A stretch of DNA of 57,898 nucleotides from contig NZ_QFDQ01000001.1 of the NCBI RefSeq assembly GCF_003270085.1, positions 1 to 57,898 of the forward strand, given 5' to 3'. Positions 27,494 to 35,658 of this stretch are shown one piece after another. This stretch comes from Streptomyces triticisoli (GTDB lineage: Bacteria > Actinomycetota > Actinomycetes > Streptomycetales > Streptomycetaceae). How positions within the stretch are numbered: position 1 is the first letter of the stretch; every line of letters starts with the position of its first letter. A program made the position numbers and the translations under genes. Below the pieces are notes generated by a model. It saw only the letters and a program-made list of their open reading frames with translations, was not told the origin of the DNA and searched no databases.

Positions 27494-28601
27494 CCGGTCG
27501 AAGCAATTGATCTCGGTCTCATAGGCTCGGTGGTTCGATCCCCGACCGGAGAGCACCACCCGTGAGCACGTCCTCGTCCCGCCGCCCGTTGTCCCTGAGC
27601 ACGTCCTCGTCCCGCCGCCCGTTGTCCCTGCTGGAGCGGGAAGAGATCTCCCGAGGGCTTGCCGAGGGCCTGGAACAGAAACAGATCGCCGAGCGGATCG
27701 GCCGCTGTCCCTCGATCGTCAGCCGCGAGATCCGCCGCCACGGCGGGCGTGAGCGCTACCGGGCGGCTCGGGCCAACTCCGTTGCCGCGCAGACTCGTCG
27801 GCGGCCGAAAGCGCGGAAACTCGACCGGTTGCCCGAACTGCGCCGCGAGGTCCTGGCCCGCCTCGGTCAGGGGCACTCGCCCGACCAGATCGCCGGCCGT
27901 TTGCGCCGGGAGCGCGGTGGCGGCGACCCTGACCAGGTGATCTCCCACGAGGCCGTCTACACCTGGATCTACGCCCTGCCCAAGGGCGAGCTCGCCCGGC
28001 ACGGTGTCCAGCTCCGCTCGGGCCGCACCAGCCGCAAGCCCCGCGGCCGGGCCACCACGCCGGGCGCACGGATCATCGGCATGCGCTCCATCGACGACCG
28101 TCCCGCAGAGGCCGCCGGCCGTGCCGTGCCCGGCCACTGGGAAGGCGACCTGATCATCGGCAGGAACGGCAAGACCGCGCTGGGCACCCTGGTCGAGCGC
28201 ACCAGCCGCTTCTTCCTGCCCGTCCCCCTGCCCGGCGGAAAGAACGCCACCAGCGTGTGCGACGCCCTCATCACCACCGTGACCGACGTGCCCGAGACCC
28301 TGCGCAGATCACTGACCTGGGACCAGGGCACCGAAATGGCCCAACACCAACGCCTCTCCCTGGCAACGGACTTGGACGTCTACTTTGCTCACCCCCACTC
28401 GCCGTGGGAGCGCGGAACGAACGAGAACACCAACCGCCTCCTGCGCGAGTACTTCCCCAAGGGCACCGACATCACCACCGACCCTGCCTACCTCCAGGCG
28501 GTAGCCGGCGAACTCAACTCCCGGCCCCGCCGTATCCTGGACTACCGCACCCCCGCAGAAGTCTTCACCGAGCTGCTGACCAGCTCAATTGCTTCCACCG
28601 G
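27494..28601 (+). mobile_element. IS30-family insertion sequence
   Basis: The ends form terminal inverted repeats of about 22 bp: CCGGTCGAAGCAATTGATCT at 27,494 and CCGGTGGAAGCAATTGAGCT read inward from 28,601. They flank one transposase gene. The insertion splits a GNAT-like gene. I could not make out a target duplication with confidence, and the transposase stop (28,603-28,605) falls at or just outside the right repeat, so the exact ends may be a few bases further out. Confidence 0.8.
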
Positions 28602-28605
28602 CTGA
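27562..28605 (+). CDS. IS30-family transposase
   Basis: A 347-residue DDE transposase. It has an N-terminal helix-turn-helix typical of IS30 (LLEREEISRGLAEGLEQKQI ... VSREIRRHGG), then the catalytic core: GHWEGDLIIG (first D), LTWDQGTEMAQH (second D) and PHSPWERGTNENTNRLLRE (E in the helix). The first ~20 residues repeat SSSRRPLSL twice, so the true start may be an internal codon nearer 27,598. It appears intact. Confidence 0.9.
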   Translation: MSTSSSRRPLSLSTSSSRRPLSLLEREEISRGLAEGLEQKQIAERIGRCPSIVSREIRRHGGRERYRAARANSVAAQTRRRPKARKLDRLPELRREVLARLGQGHSPDQIAGRLRRERGGGDPDQVISHEAVYTWIYALPKGELARHGVQLRSGRTSRKPRGRATTPGARIIGMRSIDDRPAEAAGRAVPGHWEGDLIIGRNGKTALGTLVERTSRFFLPVPLPGGKNATSVCDALITTVTDVPETLRRSLTWDQGTEMAQHQRLSLATDLDVYFAHPHSPWERGTNENTNRLLREYFPKGTDITTDPAYLQAVAGELNSRPRRILDYRTPAEVFTELLTSSIASTG

Positions 28606-28709
28606 CGCCGCCCCTTCCAAAATAGGGGATACATGCGTATCGTGGTTCGCTCGCGATGGAAGCTTAGCTCTCCGCGTCGCAGATCGGAATCACTATCAAA
28701 AACACTCAT
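28602..28709 (-). pseudogene. GNAT-like protein, 5' part, cut by IS30-type element
   Basis: The ATG at 28709 has GAGGAGG nine bases upstream and reads 36 codons (MSVFDSDSDLRRGELS ... FWKGRRQ) to the right end of the insertion. The strong ribosome site and matching strand show that this is the start of the interrupted gene at 27,058-27,493. The joined frames need about two extra bases, consistent with loss or duplication at the insertion. Confidence 0.65.
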
Positions 28710-28756
28710 CAGCTGAAGCACCTCCTCGCTACAAGAGCCCAGATCTACACATGCAT

Positions 28757-28799
28757 CACCCCTTCCTTCCCAATGCCCAGGAGAGGAAGAGAAGGGGTA
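28757..28799 (-). terminator. Possible terminator after second PaeR7I-like gene
   Basis: CCCCTTCCTTCC and its complement GGAAGAGAAGGGG form an imperfect stem with a ~12-base loop, just past the stop of the nuclease gene. There is no T-run. Confidence 0.4.
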
Positions 28800-28800
28800 A

Positions 28801-29505
28801 CTACTCTCCCAGCATGGCTTTCACGAGTTTAACGCGCCCCTCGATAGCAACCTGCAAAGCGCGGGAAGTCGCCGTATGCAATGGCTCCTTGTAGGTCACG
28901 GTTCCGTCCTCGCTCCTCTTCGTAGTAAGGAACCACCCGATGTCGTAGACGTTCTTGCCGATGAACCGCCTCATCATCTCCTGATAACGCTGATTGTACG
29001 ACAGGCCATTGAAATCCGGATCGGTCTCGAACAGTGCGCGAGTCTCCCTGTCCAGCTTTTCGGTGTCAGGGGTTTCCTCCAACACAAAGATGTAGCCAAG
29101 CCAAGGCGGTACGTCACCAAACGGCCGGTTCTCGCTCTGAGCGGCGGCGAGGTCGGTTGCGCTGCCTAGCGCTTCCTCAAATCGGTTGTTGAAGTTCTTT
29201 CCCACGCTGCCAACCTGGGACTTAAACTCAAAAGCGGCAACGAGCACTTTCTTATACAGCACTACAAGGTCCCACTGCTTACGCACGCGGTAATACCCGG
29301 GCAGGTATGGCTTACCCATGCGGATATCCCCCTCCCCGATACCACAGTCGACGAATGAATCCGCTACTATCTTTTCGAACGCCTTGAGATGCCCGTTTCC
29401 TCGCGCCTCTCCACCGGCTTCTCCCCCGTCCTTCTGCTTCTTCCTCTGCTCGTCCCGCTTGATCCAGAAGTGCTCGAGTGCTTGCTGGACGGCTTCCGGC
29501 TTCAT
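28801..29505 (-). CDS. Second PaeR7I-like restriction endonuclease, no methylase beside it
   Basis: A 234-residue relative of PaeR7I. LPGYYRVRKQWDLVVLYKKV carries D79, followed by FEFK (E93-x-K95), so the catalytic residues are intact. The start ATG at 29505 has AAGGGAG six bases upstream. The codon usage is visibly less GC-rich than in neighbouring genes, suggesting separate acquisition. No methyltransferase adjoins it, so it may rely on the methylase at 22,165 or have a different role. A CTCGAG site lies within its own gene at 29,473. Confidence 0.8.
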   Translation of the reverse strand: MKPEAVQQALEHFWIKRDEQRKKQKDGGEAGGEARGNGHLKAFEKIVADSFVDCGIGEGDIRMGKPYLPGYYRVRKQWDLVVLYKKVLVAAFEFKSQVGSVGKNFNNRFEEALGSATDLAAAQSENRPFGDVPPWLGYIFVLEETPDTEKLDRETRALFETDPDFNGLSYNQRYQEMMRRFIGKNVYDIGWFLTTKRSEDGTVTYKEPLHTATSRALQVAIEGRVKLVKAMLGE

Positions 29506-29661
29506 GGTCGACTCCCTTGTCGCTCAGGCAGACCACGGACTCCGAGTGACGAGTCGTGGCTGACCCAAGTCTGAGGCACAGCACTGACAATGGGGCGTCG
29601 GGGCAGCGGCAAACCAGCACCAGTGGTTGCTCGTTGGTCTTCCCGCCGGCGTGGAAGCGGA

Positions 29662-29695
29662 GGTGGGCTGCGCCCCAGATCGAACGCAGCCCACC
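29662..29695 (-). terminator. Terminator of the integrase operon
   Basis: GGTGGGCTGCG at 29,662-29,672 pairs perfectly with CGCAGCCCACC at 29,685-29,695, 14 bp beyond the integrase stop. Confidence 0.7.
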
Positions 29696-29708
29696 GTGCT
29701 CATACCGA

Positions 29709-31487
29709 CTAGGAACTGTGGACGTCGCCGTATCGTCCGGGGTTCCTCGCCCTGTCCACAGCCTGTGCACAAGCATCGGCCAACGCGGCGGTGACGGCGT
29801 CCTTGTCCGTGCCGCGTACCTGGGCCTCGACCTCTTGGCCGGGACGGCGTGTGGTGTGCCAGCGCACCGGCAGGTCCGTGTAGAGGTCGGTCTCGAACTC
29901 CCAGGCCGACACGGACCATTGCTCATCGCGGCCGATGTTGAGCCGTTCGCCGCCTGGCAGGAACACGGCGTGGGCGTGGTGGACGAGCCGGCGGTCGGGC
30001 ATCCGGTCGCGGATGCCCCGCATGCCGCCGGGGCCTTCTTGCTCCCACTTCGACCGGTCCCACGCTTCGATCTCCGCAGCGTGGCCGGGATGGTCGCTGC
30101 CCCACTGGGAGACCACGGTCTCGGCGTGCTCGCGGTGCGCGAAAGGCACGGGACGGTCGCCGAGGCGGGCGACGTACACGGTCATCTCAGCCGGGGCGGG
30201 ATTCTGGCTCGGTCCGGGCGCGGCACCTCCAGGTGTCGGCTCAGGCGGGTGCAGCGTCGGGCCCCACAGCAGGCCGCCTACCTTTGCGGCCGTCTGCTGG
30301 AGGACCTGGCCGGTGAGGTGCTGGTACCGGCTGCGCATCCGCGCCGACTTGCCGGGCTCCCAGCCCATGATGCGGTCGACGATCGCGTCGGGCACACCGA
30401 GGATGAGGAGCACGGTGGCTGCCGTGTGGCGGGCATCGTGGAGGCGGCCGTCGCGGACGTTCGCCGCCTTCAGCAGGTCCTTCCACCGGTGGTAGTCGGT
30501 GTTGGGGTTGAGCGGCTCGCCGGTCGGCGAGGTGAACACGTACCCCTTCTCCACCCACAGGTCGCGGGCCAGAGCCCGCTCGCGGTCCTGCTTCTCCTTG
30601 TGCCGTCGCAGCAGCTTCAGCAGTTCCTCGGGAACGCCGATCGGGCGCTTGCCGGCGCGGGTCTTGGTGTCCTTGGTCTCCCGCCGGACGCTGATCTTCT
30701 GCGGGCAGTAGCCGGGCTTGCGTCCGCACTTGTCGCCGCAGCCGTGCTTGTAGCGAGGCCGCAGGCGGCCACGACGCACGAGGATCACACCGTTCTCGAA
30801 GTCGACGTCCTCCCACTTGAGGCCGAGGGCCTCGCCCTGGCGCAGGCCGAGCGCGAGGGCGATGACCCAGCGGGCGGTGTTGCGGTGCTTGCCCGCTTCG
30901 AGGAGGAGGCGCTGGACCTCCTCCAGCGTGTAGGGCTCGACCTCCTCCTCTTCGATCTTCGGGGCCTTGGCGATGGAGGCCGGGTTGGTGGTGAGGTGCC
31001 GTCGCCGTACGGCCTCGTTGAGGGCTGTACGGACGGTGCGGTGGGCCTGGTGGGCGGTGCCGGCGGCGCTGCCGTTTGCCTGCATCTTGCGGTAGAAGCG
31101 CTCCAGGTGTTCGGGCTCCAGCTTCTCCAGGCGGTGCGCGCCCAGGCCGGGGATGAGGTGGTGGTAGACGGCCACCCGGTAGCCGTCGATGGTGTTCTCG
31201 CCGACGCTGAGCGCGGCGATGTTCTCCACCCAGTGGGTCAACCAGGTTTTGACCGTCCAGGTCTGCCCGGCCTTGCGCACGCCTGTGGAGTCGCGTTGCT
31301 TCTCCAGGTCGCGCACGACCTTGGTGACCTCGGCACGTGTCTTGCGGCTGACGTGCCGGCGGTCCGGAGTGCCGTCGTCTTTGACACCAACGGTGACGTA
31401 GCCGTGCCAGCGGCCGTCCTTGCCGAGGAAGATCGAGGAGGCGCCGTTCGGCTGGCGGGACTTCTGAGGCTTTCGGGGCTGTGCCAT
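29709..31487 (-). CDS. Tyrosine site-specific integrase with long C-terminal extension
   Basis: A 592-residue phage-type recombinase that would integrate and excise the island at tRNA-Ser. There is an N-terminal AP2-like arm-binding region (GRWHGYVTVGVKDDG), then a core-binding domain. The catalytic residues are R216 (LGLRQGEALGL), H350-D-A-R353, W376 in place of the common His, and Y388 (RYQHL). An insert near 248-264 (KHGCGDKCGRKPGYCPQK) has three cysteines and may bind zinc. About 170 residues follow the catalytic tyrosine, longer than usual, and look like a separate beta-rich domain. Xis lies 11 bp upstream. Confidence 0.93.
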   Translation of the reverse strand: MAQPRKPQKSRQPNGASSIFLGKDGRWHGYVTVGVKDDGTPDRRHVSRKTRAEVTKVVRDLEKQRDSTGVRKAGQTWTVKTWLTHWVENIAALSVGENTIDGYRVAVYHHLIPGLGAHRLEKLEPEHLERFYRKMQANGSAAGTAHQAHRTVRTALNEAVRRRHLTTNPASIAKAPKIEEEEVEPYTLEEVQRLLLEAGKHRNTARWVIALALGLRQGEALGLKWEDVDFENGVILVRRGRLRPRYKHGCGDKCGRKPGYCPQKISVRRETKDTKTRAGKRPIGVPEELLKLLRRHKEKQDRERALARDLWVEKGYVFTSPTGEPLNPNTDYHRWKDLLKAANVRDGRLHDARHTAATVLLILGVPDAIVDRIMGWEPGKSARMRSRYQHLTGQVLQQTAAKVGGLLWGPTLHPPEPTPGGAAPGPSQNPAPAEMTVYVARLGDRPVPFAHREHAETVVSQWGSDHPGHAAEIEAWDRSKWEQEGPGGMRGIRDRMPDRRLVHHAHAVFLPGGERLNIGRDEQWSVSAWEFETDLYTDLPVRWHTTRRPGQEVEAQVRGTDKDAVTAALADACAQAVDRARNPGRYGDVHSS

Positions 31488-31498
31488 GGGCGCCTGCC

Positions 31499-31798
31499 TC
31501 AGGCCGCGGCGTCGAAGTCCGTGGCCCGGTGGCGGCGGGCTAGGAATTCGCCCACTGCCTCGGCGGGGATGCGGCGCAGGCTGCCGATCTTGACGGAACG
31601 TATCTCTCCGGAGGAGACGTACTCGTACATCTTCGTCCGGCCGATGCCCAGACGGCGGGCGGCCTCCTCGACGGTGAGCCCGACCAGGGTGGGGTCGCCG
31701 GGTTCGTCACCCCGCTCGGCCATCAGGGCACGCAGGGCCTCTTCGGGGACGCCGAGCAGCTGGGCGATTTGGGTGACGGGCAGGGGGAACTGGGACAA
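31499..31798 (-). CDS. Excisionase-type helix-turn-helix protein
   Basis: A 99-residue protein. The C-terminal half is a MerR-like winged helix as in Xis proteins (LTVEEAARRLGIGRTKMYEY, then VKIGSLRRIPAEAVGEFLARR). The N-terminal half has a second short helical motif (VTQIAQLLGVPEEALRALM). It lies directly upstream of the integrase on the same strand, the usual xis-int order, and should direct excision. Confidence 0.87.
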   Translation of the reverse strand: MSQFPLPVTQIAQLLGVPEEALRALMAERGDEPGDPTLVGLTVEEAARRLGIGRTKMYEYVSSGEIRSVKIGSLRRIPAEAVGEFLARRHRATDFDAAA

Positions 31799-31862
31799 GA
31801 GGGCTCCTCAGCCCGGTCGCGTACGGAGCGCCAACTCCGGTGGGACCGGTCGTGGTGGTGGG

Positions 31863-31940
31863 TGGTTGGGCGGTTGCGCTGTCGCGCTTGATGATGTGCC
31901 GCGGTGGAGGGCTCGGTGTTCGCAGCACCGAGGGTCCGGC
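31863..31940 (-). repeat. Hairpin plus 15-bp box, left copy
   Basis: On the minus strand CTCGGTG-CTGCGAA-CACCGAG forms a hairpin, followed about 35 bases later by CGCAACCGCCCAACC. The same pair occurs on the plus strand at 32,683-32,731, on the other side of the XRE gene. Here it can serve as the XRE gene's terminator. Confidence 0.65.
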
Positions 31941-31950
31941 GGCGAGCCGA

Positions 31951-32514
31951 CTACTCGTCTACGTCGGCGTTGGCGGCCGGCGGGTTGAAGGCGTCGCCGA
32001 GCCAGCGGATCAGCCTGGAGCTGGCGCCCTTGTGGCGGTGGAAGTCGCCGTTGGAGGCCGCGTCGAGTTCGTGGGCGAGCAGGTTGCGGACCATGGTGTC
32101 CTGGTCCGGGTTGACCTTGGTGTACTCCCGGAGCTGGTCCTGGATGGCGTCCATGGACTTGCCCAGGGCCCGCCATTCCTTCCACAGCTCGACGTACTCG
32201 CCGACCAGCCGCCGGATGATCGGGTTGGCCATTTGCCCTGGCGGGCTGGCGAGTTCGTCGAGGGTCATGTCGAAGACCTTGCAGAAGCCGAGCGCCTCGT
32301 CGGTGTTGACCCGGCGGCGCGGCTTGCCGCTCTCGATGCGCCAGATCGCGGACTGGCCGATGGGGTGGCCGGCCTCGGCCATCTTCTCGGCCAGGGTGAC
32401 CGTGCTCCAGCCGCGTGCCTCGCGCTCCAGTTTCACGCGGTCGGCGATGTTGTTCTCGACCGGGGGCCGGTCGCTCACCGTGCGCGCGGAGTCGTCGCCT
32501 TTGCCGCTGGCCAT
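31951..32514 (-). CDS. XRE-family helix-turn-helix regulator of the element
   Basis: A 187-residue regulator. A Cro/C1-type helix-turn-helix lies at about residues 23-75 (RVKLEREARGWSTVTLAEKM ... GQSAIWRIESGKPRR, then ALGFCKVFDMTLDELAS). The C-terminal half is helical and unfamiliar. The ATG at 32514 has GAGGAGGTGAGC upstream. It is divergent from the replication gene and precedes xis-int, so it probably keeps the element quiescent. Confidence 0.88.
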   Translation of the reverse strand: MASGKGDDSARTVSDRPPVENNIADRVKLEREARGWSTVTLAEKMAEAGHPIGQSAIWRIESGKPRRRVNTDEALGFCKVFDMTLDELASPPGQMANPIIRRLVGEYVELWKEWRALGKSMDAIQDQLREYTKVNPDQDTMVRNLLAHELDAASNGDFHRHKGASSRLIRWLGDAFNPPAANADVDE

Positions 32515-32682
32515 GCTCACCTCCTCGTTCGTGCGGTCGTCCGGGCGTGGCCATACCCGTACGGCCGCGGGTACACCACTAAACACTGTTCGGGAGACGA
32601 ATGCAAGTAGATGTTTCCCGAATGCGCTGGTAGGGTGGTGCCGTCCACCGGTGAACGCGGGTGGACAACGCAGAAACCCCCG

Positions 32683-32731
32683 GTGCTGCGAACACCGGGG
32701 GTGAAGCGGAGATCCTCGCAACCGCCCAACC
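32683..32731 (+). repeat. Hairpin plus 15-bp box, right copy
   Basis: CCCCCGGTG-CTGCGAA-CACCGGGGG forms a strong hairpin, followed 18 bases later by CGCAACCGCCCAACC, in the leader of the replication gene. It is the inverted partner of 31,863-31,940. It could be an attenuator of the replication gene or a protein-binding site. Confidence 0.65.
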
Positions 32732-32793
32732 ATGACGATCTGGACCGGTGGCCGGAGTTGGCGCTCCGTATGGCCTGCCGGGAGAGGAGTCCT

Positions 32794-34332
32794 ATGGCCC
32801 AGAGTACGGGCCTGTCACCGCAAATGCCATCCCGCCGGCCCGCGGCCACGACCGCCGAGACGATCGTCGACGGTCCGGGCGAACCGCCGTACGCCCTGGA
32901 CGCCGAGCAGGCGGTGCTCGGCGCGTGCATGCACCACAGCGACGCTGTGGACGAGGTCCGGGCCATCCTGGACGCTGCCGACTTCTACCGGCCCGCGCAC
33001 GAGACGGTGTGGCGGGCGCTGCTCGCGCTGCGCTCCGCCGACGCGCCCACGGACCCCATCGCCCTGACCGAGCACCTCACGGGAACCGGCGATCTGAACC
33101 GCATCGGCGGTCGCGTCTACCTGCACCAACTCGCCGGTGCACCGCCGTCGGTCGGAAACGCCGGCTACTACGCCGAGATCGTCCGGCGCAAGGCCGACCT
33201 GCGCCGCCTGCGCGAGACCGGCCTCCGCTTGGTCCAGAGCGTCACGGAGCCGGGCGCCGACCCGGACGAGATACGCAACGCCGCCGAAGCCGAGGTACGG
33301 GCCGAGCGGGAACGCGCCCTGGCCTCCGGCACCGGACGACTCTCCCGGTACCTGGTGAACGGCTGGGACTTCGTCACGAAGACCGCCGACATGAAGCCGA
33401 TCTGGGGCACCCCGGCGCAGACCGCCTGGGCCTCCGGCGAGAGCCTGATGATCGTCGGCCCGCCCGGTGTCGGCAAGACCACCCTCGCCCACCAGGTCGT
33501 CCTCGCCCGCATCGGCCTGAAGGACACCGTCCTCGACATGCCGGTCGTGCCGGGCAAGAAGGTGCTGTACCTGGCGATCGACCGGCCCACCCAGATCGCC
33601 CGCGCCCTGGCCCGCGCGGTCGATCCCAGGCATGAGGCCGTCCTGCGCGAACGGCTCGCCGTCTGGCAGGGCCCCCTGCCCGCCACCCTCGACAAGGAGC
33701 CCGACCTCCTCGCCGACCTCGCCAATGCGCACCAGGCCGACACCCTGGTGGTCGACAGCCTCAAGGACGCCGTCAGCACCATGGTCGACGACGCCCTCGC
33801 GGTCGCGTACAACAACGCCCGCGGTCGAGCCGTCCAGAACGGCATCGAGGTCCTGGAGCTGCACCACCAGCGCAAGTCCGGCGCCGAAACCCCCAAGGGC
33901 CAACGCCCCACCCTGGACCGGGTCTACGGCTCCACCTGGCTGACCTCCGGCGCCGGCAGCGTGCTGTTCCTCGACGGCAAGCCCGGCGACCCGGCGGTCA
34001 CCATCCACCACCTCAAGCTCGCCACCGGCGAGATCGGCCCCCTCCAGGTCGTCCACGACCACGAGCGCGGCACCACCACCGTCGACCCGGCCCTCGACCC
34101 GATCACGCTCCTGCGCGCGGCACGCGGCGGCCTGACCGTCCGCGAGCTGGCCGGCGTGCTCTCCGGCGAGACCAACCCCGACCGGGCCGACGTCGAGAAG
34201 GCCCGGCGCCACCTCGAACGCCTCGTCAAGGCCGGACTGGCCACCAAGGCCGACGGCACGGCAGGCGGCAACGGCGGCGGCCAGCAGGCCCGCTACCACG
34301 CCTCCACCCGCCACATCGGCGCCGTGTCCTGA
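32794..34332 (+). CDS. Element replication protein: DnaB-N domain fused to RepA-like AAA ATPase
   Basis: A 512-residue protein. Residues ~30-145 form a DnaB N-terminal (primase-interacting) domain (ALDAEQAVLGACMHHSDA ... DFYRPAHETVWRALLALR). Residues ~200-420 form a RecA-fold ATPase with Walker A IVGPPGVGKTTLAHQ (222-229) and a D-S-L-K-D-A Walker B region. The C-terminal ~90 residues look like a winged helix (GLTVRELAGVLSGE ... ARRHLERLVKAGL). The ATG at 32794 has GAGAGGAG upstream. It probably initiates replication of the excised element. Confidence 0.87.
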   Translation: MAQSTGLSPQMPSRRPAATTAETIVDGPGEPPYALDAEQAVLGACMHHSDAVDEVRAILDAADFYRPAHETVWRALLALRSADAPTDPIALTEHLTGTGDLNRIGGRVYLHQLAGAPPSVGNAGYYAEIVRRKADLRRLRETGLRLVQSVTEPGADPDEIRNAAEAEVRAERERALASGTGRLSRYLVNGWDFVTKTADMKPIWGTPAQTAWASGESLMIVGPPGVGKTTLAHQVVLARIGLKDTVLDMPVVPGKKVLYLAIDRPTQIARALARAVDPRHEAVLRERLAVWQGPLPATLDKEPDLLADLANAHQADTLVVDSLKDAVSTMVDDALAVAYNNARGRAVQNGIEVLELHHQRKSGAETPKGQRPTLDRVYGSTWLTSGAGSVLFLDGKPGDPAVTIHHLKLATGEIGPLQVVHDHERGTTTVDPALDPITLLRAARGGLTVRELAGVLSGETNPDRADVEKARRHLERLVKAGLATKADGTAGGNGGGQQARYHASTRHIGAVS

Positions 34333-34584
34333 CCGCCCGCACCACCGCCTGAACCGTTCACGCGACCGTACACGCACCCCTCGCACGCACACGCCCCGGA
34401 AAACCGCTCACGACGTGCACGCTCACCGCAAAGGTGCAGGTAGAGCGATCACGCGAGCGTCCACGCCGCACACGCGCCCAAGCGATCACGCGCGGGGCCC
34501 CCTTTAGAAGGGGGCCCGCGTGTACGCCCCCTCCGTGAACGCCCCTCACCCCCTCACCACCAGCCCCACCGCACTACCCCTGGA
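34333..34584. other. Intergenic region with direct repeats and strong hairpin (possible origin or oriT)
   Basis: AGCGATCACGCG occurs at 34,444-34,455 and 34,481-34,492 within a CACGC-rich stretch. A strong stem follows (34,491-34,520, GGGCCCCCTT-TAG-AAGGGGGCCC). Its location between the replication gene and the mobilisation genes makes it a candidate origin or transfer site. Confidence 0.45.
34491..34520 (+). terminator. Terminator of replication gene
   Basis: CGCGGGGCCCCCTT pairs with AAGGGGGCCCGCG around TAG, with one bulged G. Confidence 0.65.
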
Positions 34585-34593
34585 GTGCCTGAC

Positions 34594-35424
34594 TTGCCCT
34601 CTCCTGCCCCGATAGCCCCGACCACCGTCCGCGGCAGCCGCTCCATCCGCGTCGGCATCGTCCTGCTCGCCGCCGTCGCCTTCGCCCTCTCCTACGACGC
34701 CCTGCGCCAGATGGCCGTCGCCAGCCACGTGCGCGGGCTGCTCACCTACCTCTTCCCCCTGGTGATCGACGGCTTCATCGCCATCGGCATCGTCGCCCTG
34801 CTCATCCTGCGCACCGCCCCGCTGCGCTCCCGCCTCTACGTGTGGACGCTCGTCGGCCTGGCCACCAGCACCAGCATCGGCGCCAACGTCGTCCACGCCA
34901 TCGGCCTCAACGAGGGCACCCGCCTCCACCTCAACAACACCACCGCCGGCACCCTGTCCGCCATCGCCCCGCTCGCCCTCGCCGGCGCCGTCCACCTCTA
35001 CCTCGTCATCAACCGCCACCTCGCCGCCAACAGCGCCATGGCGGAAGCGCCCGCCGCCACGCCGCCCACCACCTCCGCCACGCCAAGGCGGAGCCGCCAG
35101 ACCCTCCACAAGCAGGCAGACGACGCCAGCACAGCTCCGCCCGCCAAGGCGAGCAACGCACCCACGCCCGAGGCCAAGTCCGCCACCACGGCGCCGACCG
35201 CCAAGAGGGCGCCCAAGGCGGCCCAGCGCAAACGCACCGTCCCAGAAGAGGAGCTGCTCGCCACGGCCCGCGCCATCGGCTCCGAGACCGGCGAAGTTCC
35301 CCGCACCGCCTTGGAGAAGGCGGTCAGGGCCAAGGGCTACACGATCAGCAAGGACGACGCCCAGAAGGCCGCCGCCACCGTCAGGGCGGAACTGAACGCC
35401 GCCAAGAACGCCATCGTCGTCTGA
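34594..35424 (+). CDS. DUF2637 / SpdB-like membrane protein
   Basis: A 276-residue protein from the TTG at 34594 (TGGAG eight bases upstream); a GTG at 34585 is the alternative. Four transmembrane helices (around VGIVLLAAVAFALSY, LLTYLFPLVIDGFIAIGI, WTLVGLATSTSIGANVV and LSAIAPLALAGAVHLYLVI) define DUF2637. The C-terminal 120 residues are Ala/Thr/Lys-rich and end in a helical, possibly DNA-binding segment (EEELLATARAIGSETGE). SpdB-like proteins help intramycelial spread of Streptomyces plasmids. It is placed upstream of mobC. Confidence 0.83.
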   Translation: MPSPAPIAPTTVRGSRSIRVGIVLLAAVAFALSYDALRQMAVASHVRGLLTYLFPLVIDGFIAIGIVALLILRTAPLRSRLYVWTLVGLATSTSIGANVVHAIGLNEGTRLHLNNTTAGTLSAIAPLALAGAVHLYLVINRHLAANSAMAEAPAATPPTTSATPRRSRQTLHKQADDASTAPPAKASNAPTPEAKSATTAPTAKRAPKAAQRKRTVPEEELLATARAIGSETGEVPRTALEKAVRAKGYTISKDDAQKAAATVRAELNAAKNAIVV

Positions 35425-35658
35425 GCGCCACCCCAGAACGCCAGGCGGTGGCGAACCACGTACCGCCACCGCCTGGCACAGCCGCCCGAGCGTCGCCGCC
35501 AGCCCGCTTCCCGCAAGCGCGGCTCTTCACCCGAGCCACGCCAACCGCGCCAAGGCCGCTCCTCACGGCCACGCAGAACCAACCCCGGCTCAGCCATCCC
35601 CGGCTCCGCCACCGCGCGTACAACCCACCTCCCGCACGACTCCTCGGAGATCAACCCC

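Noticed and set aside
27490..28607. Target-site duplication of the IS30-type element
   Set aside because: Flanking bases on the two sides do not match clearly, so no duplication is claimed.
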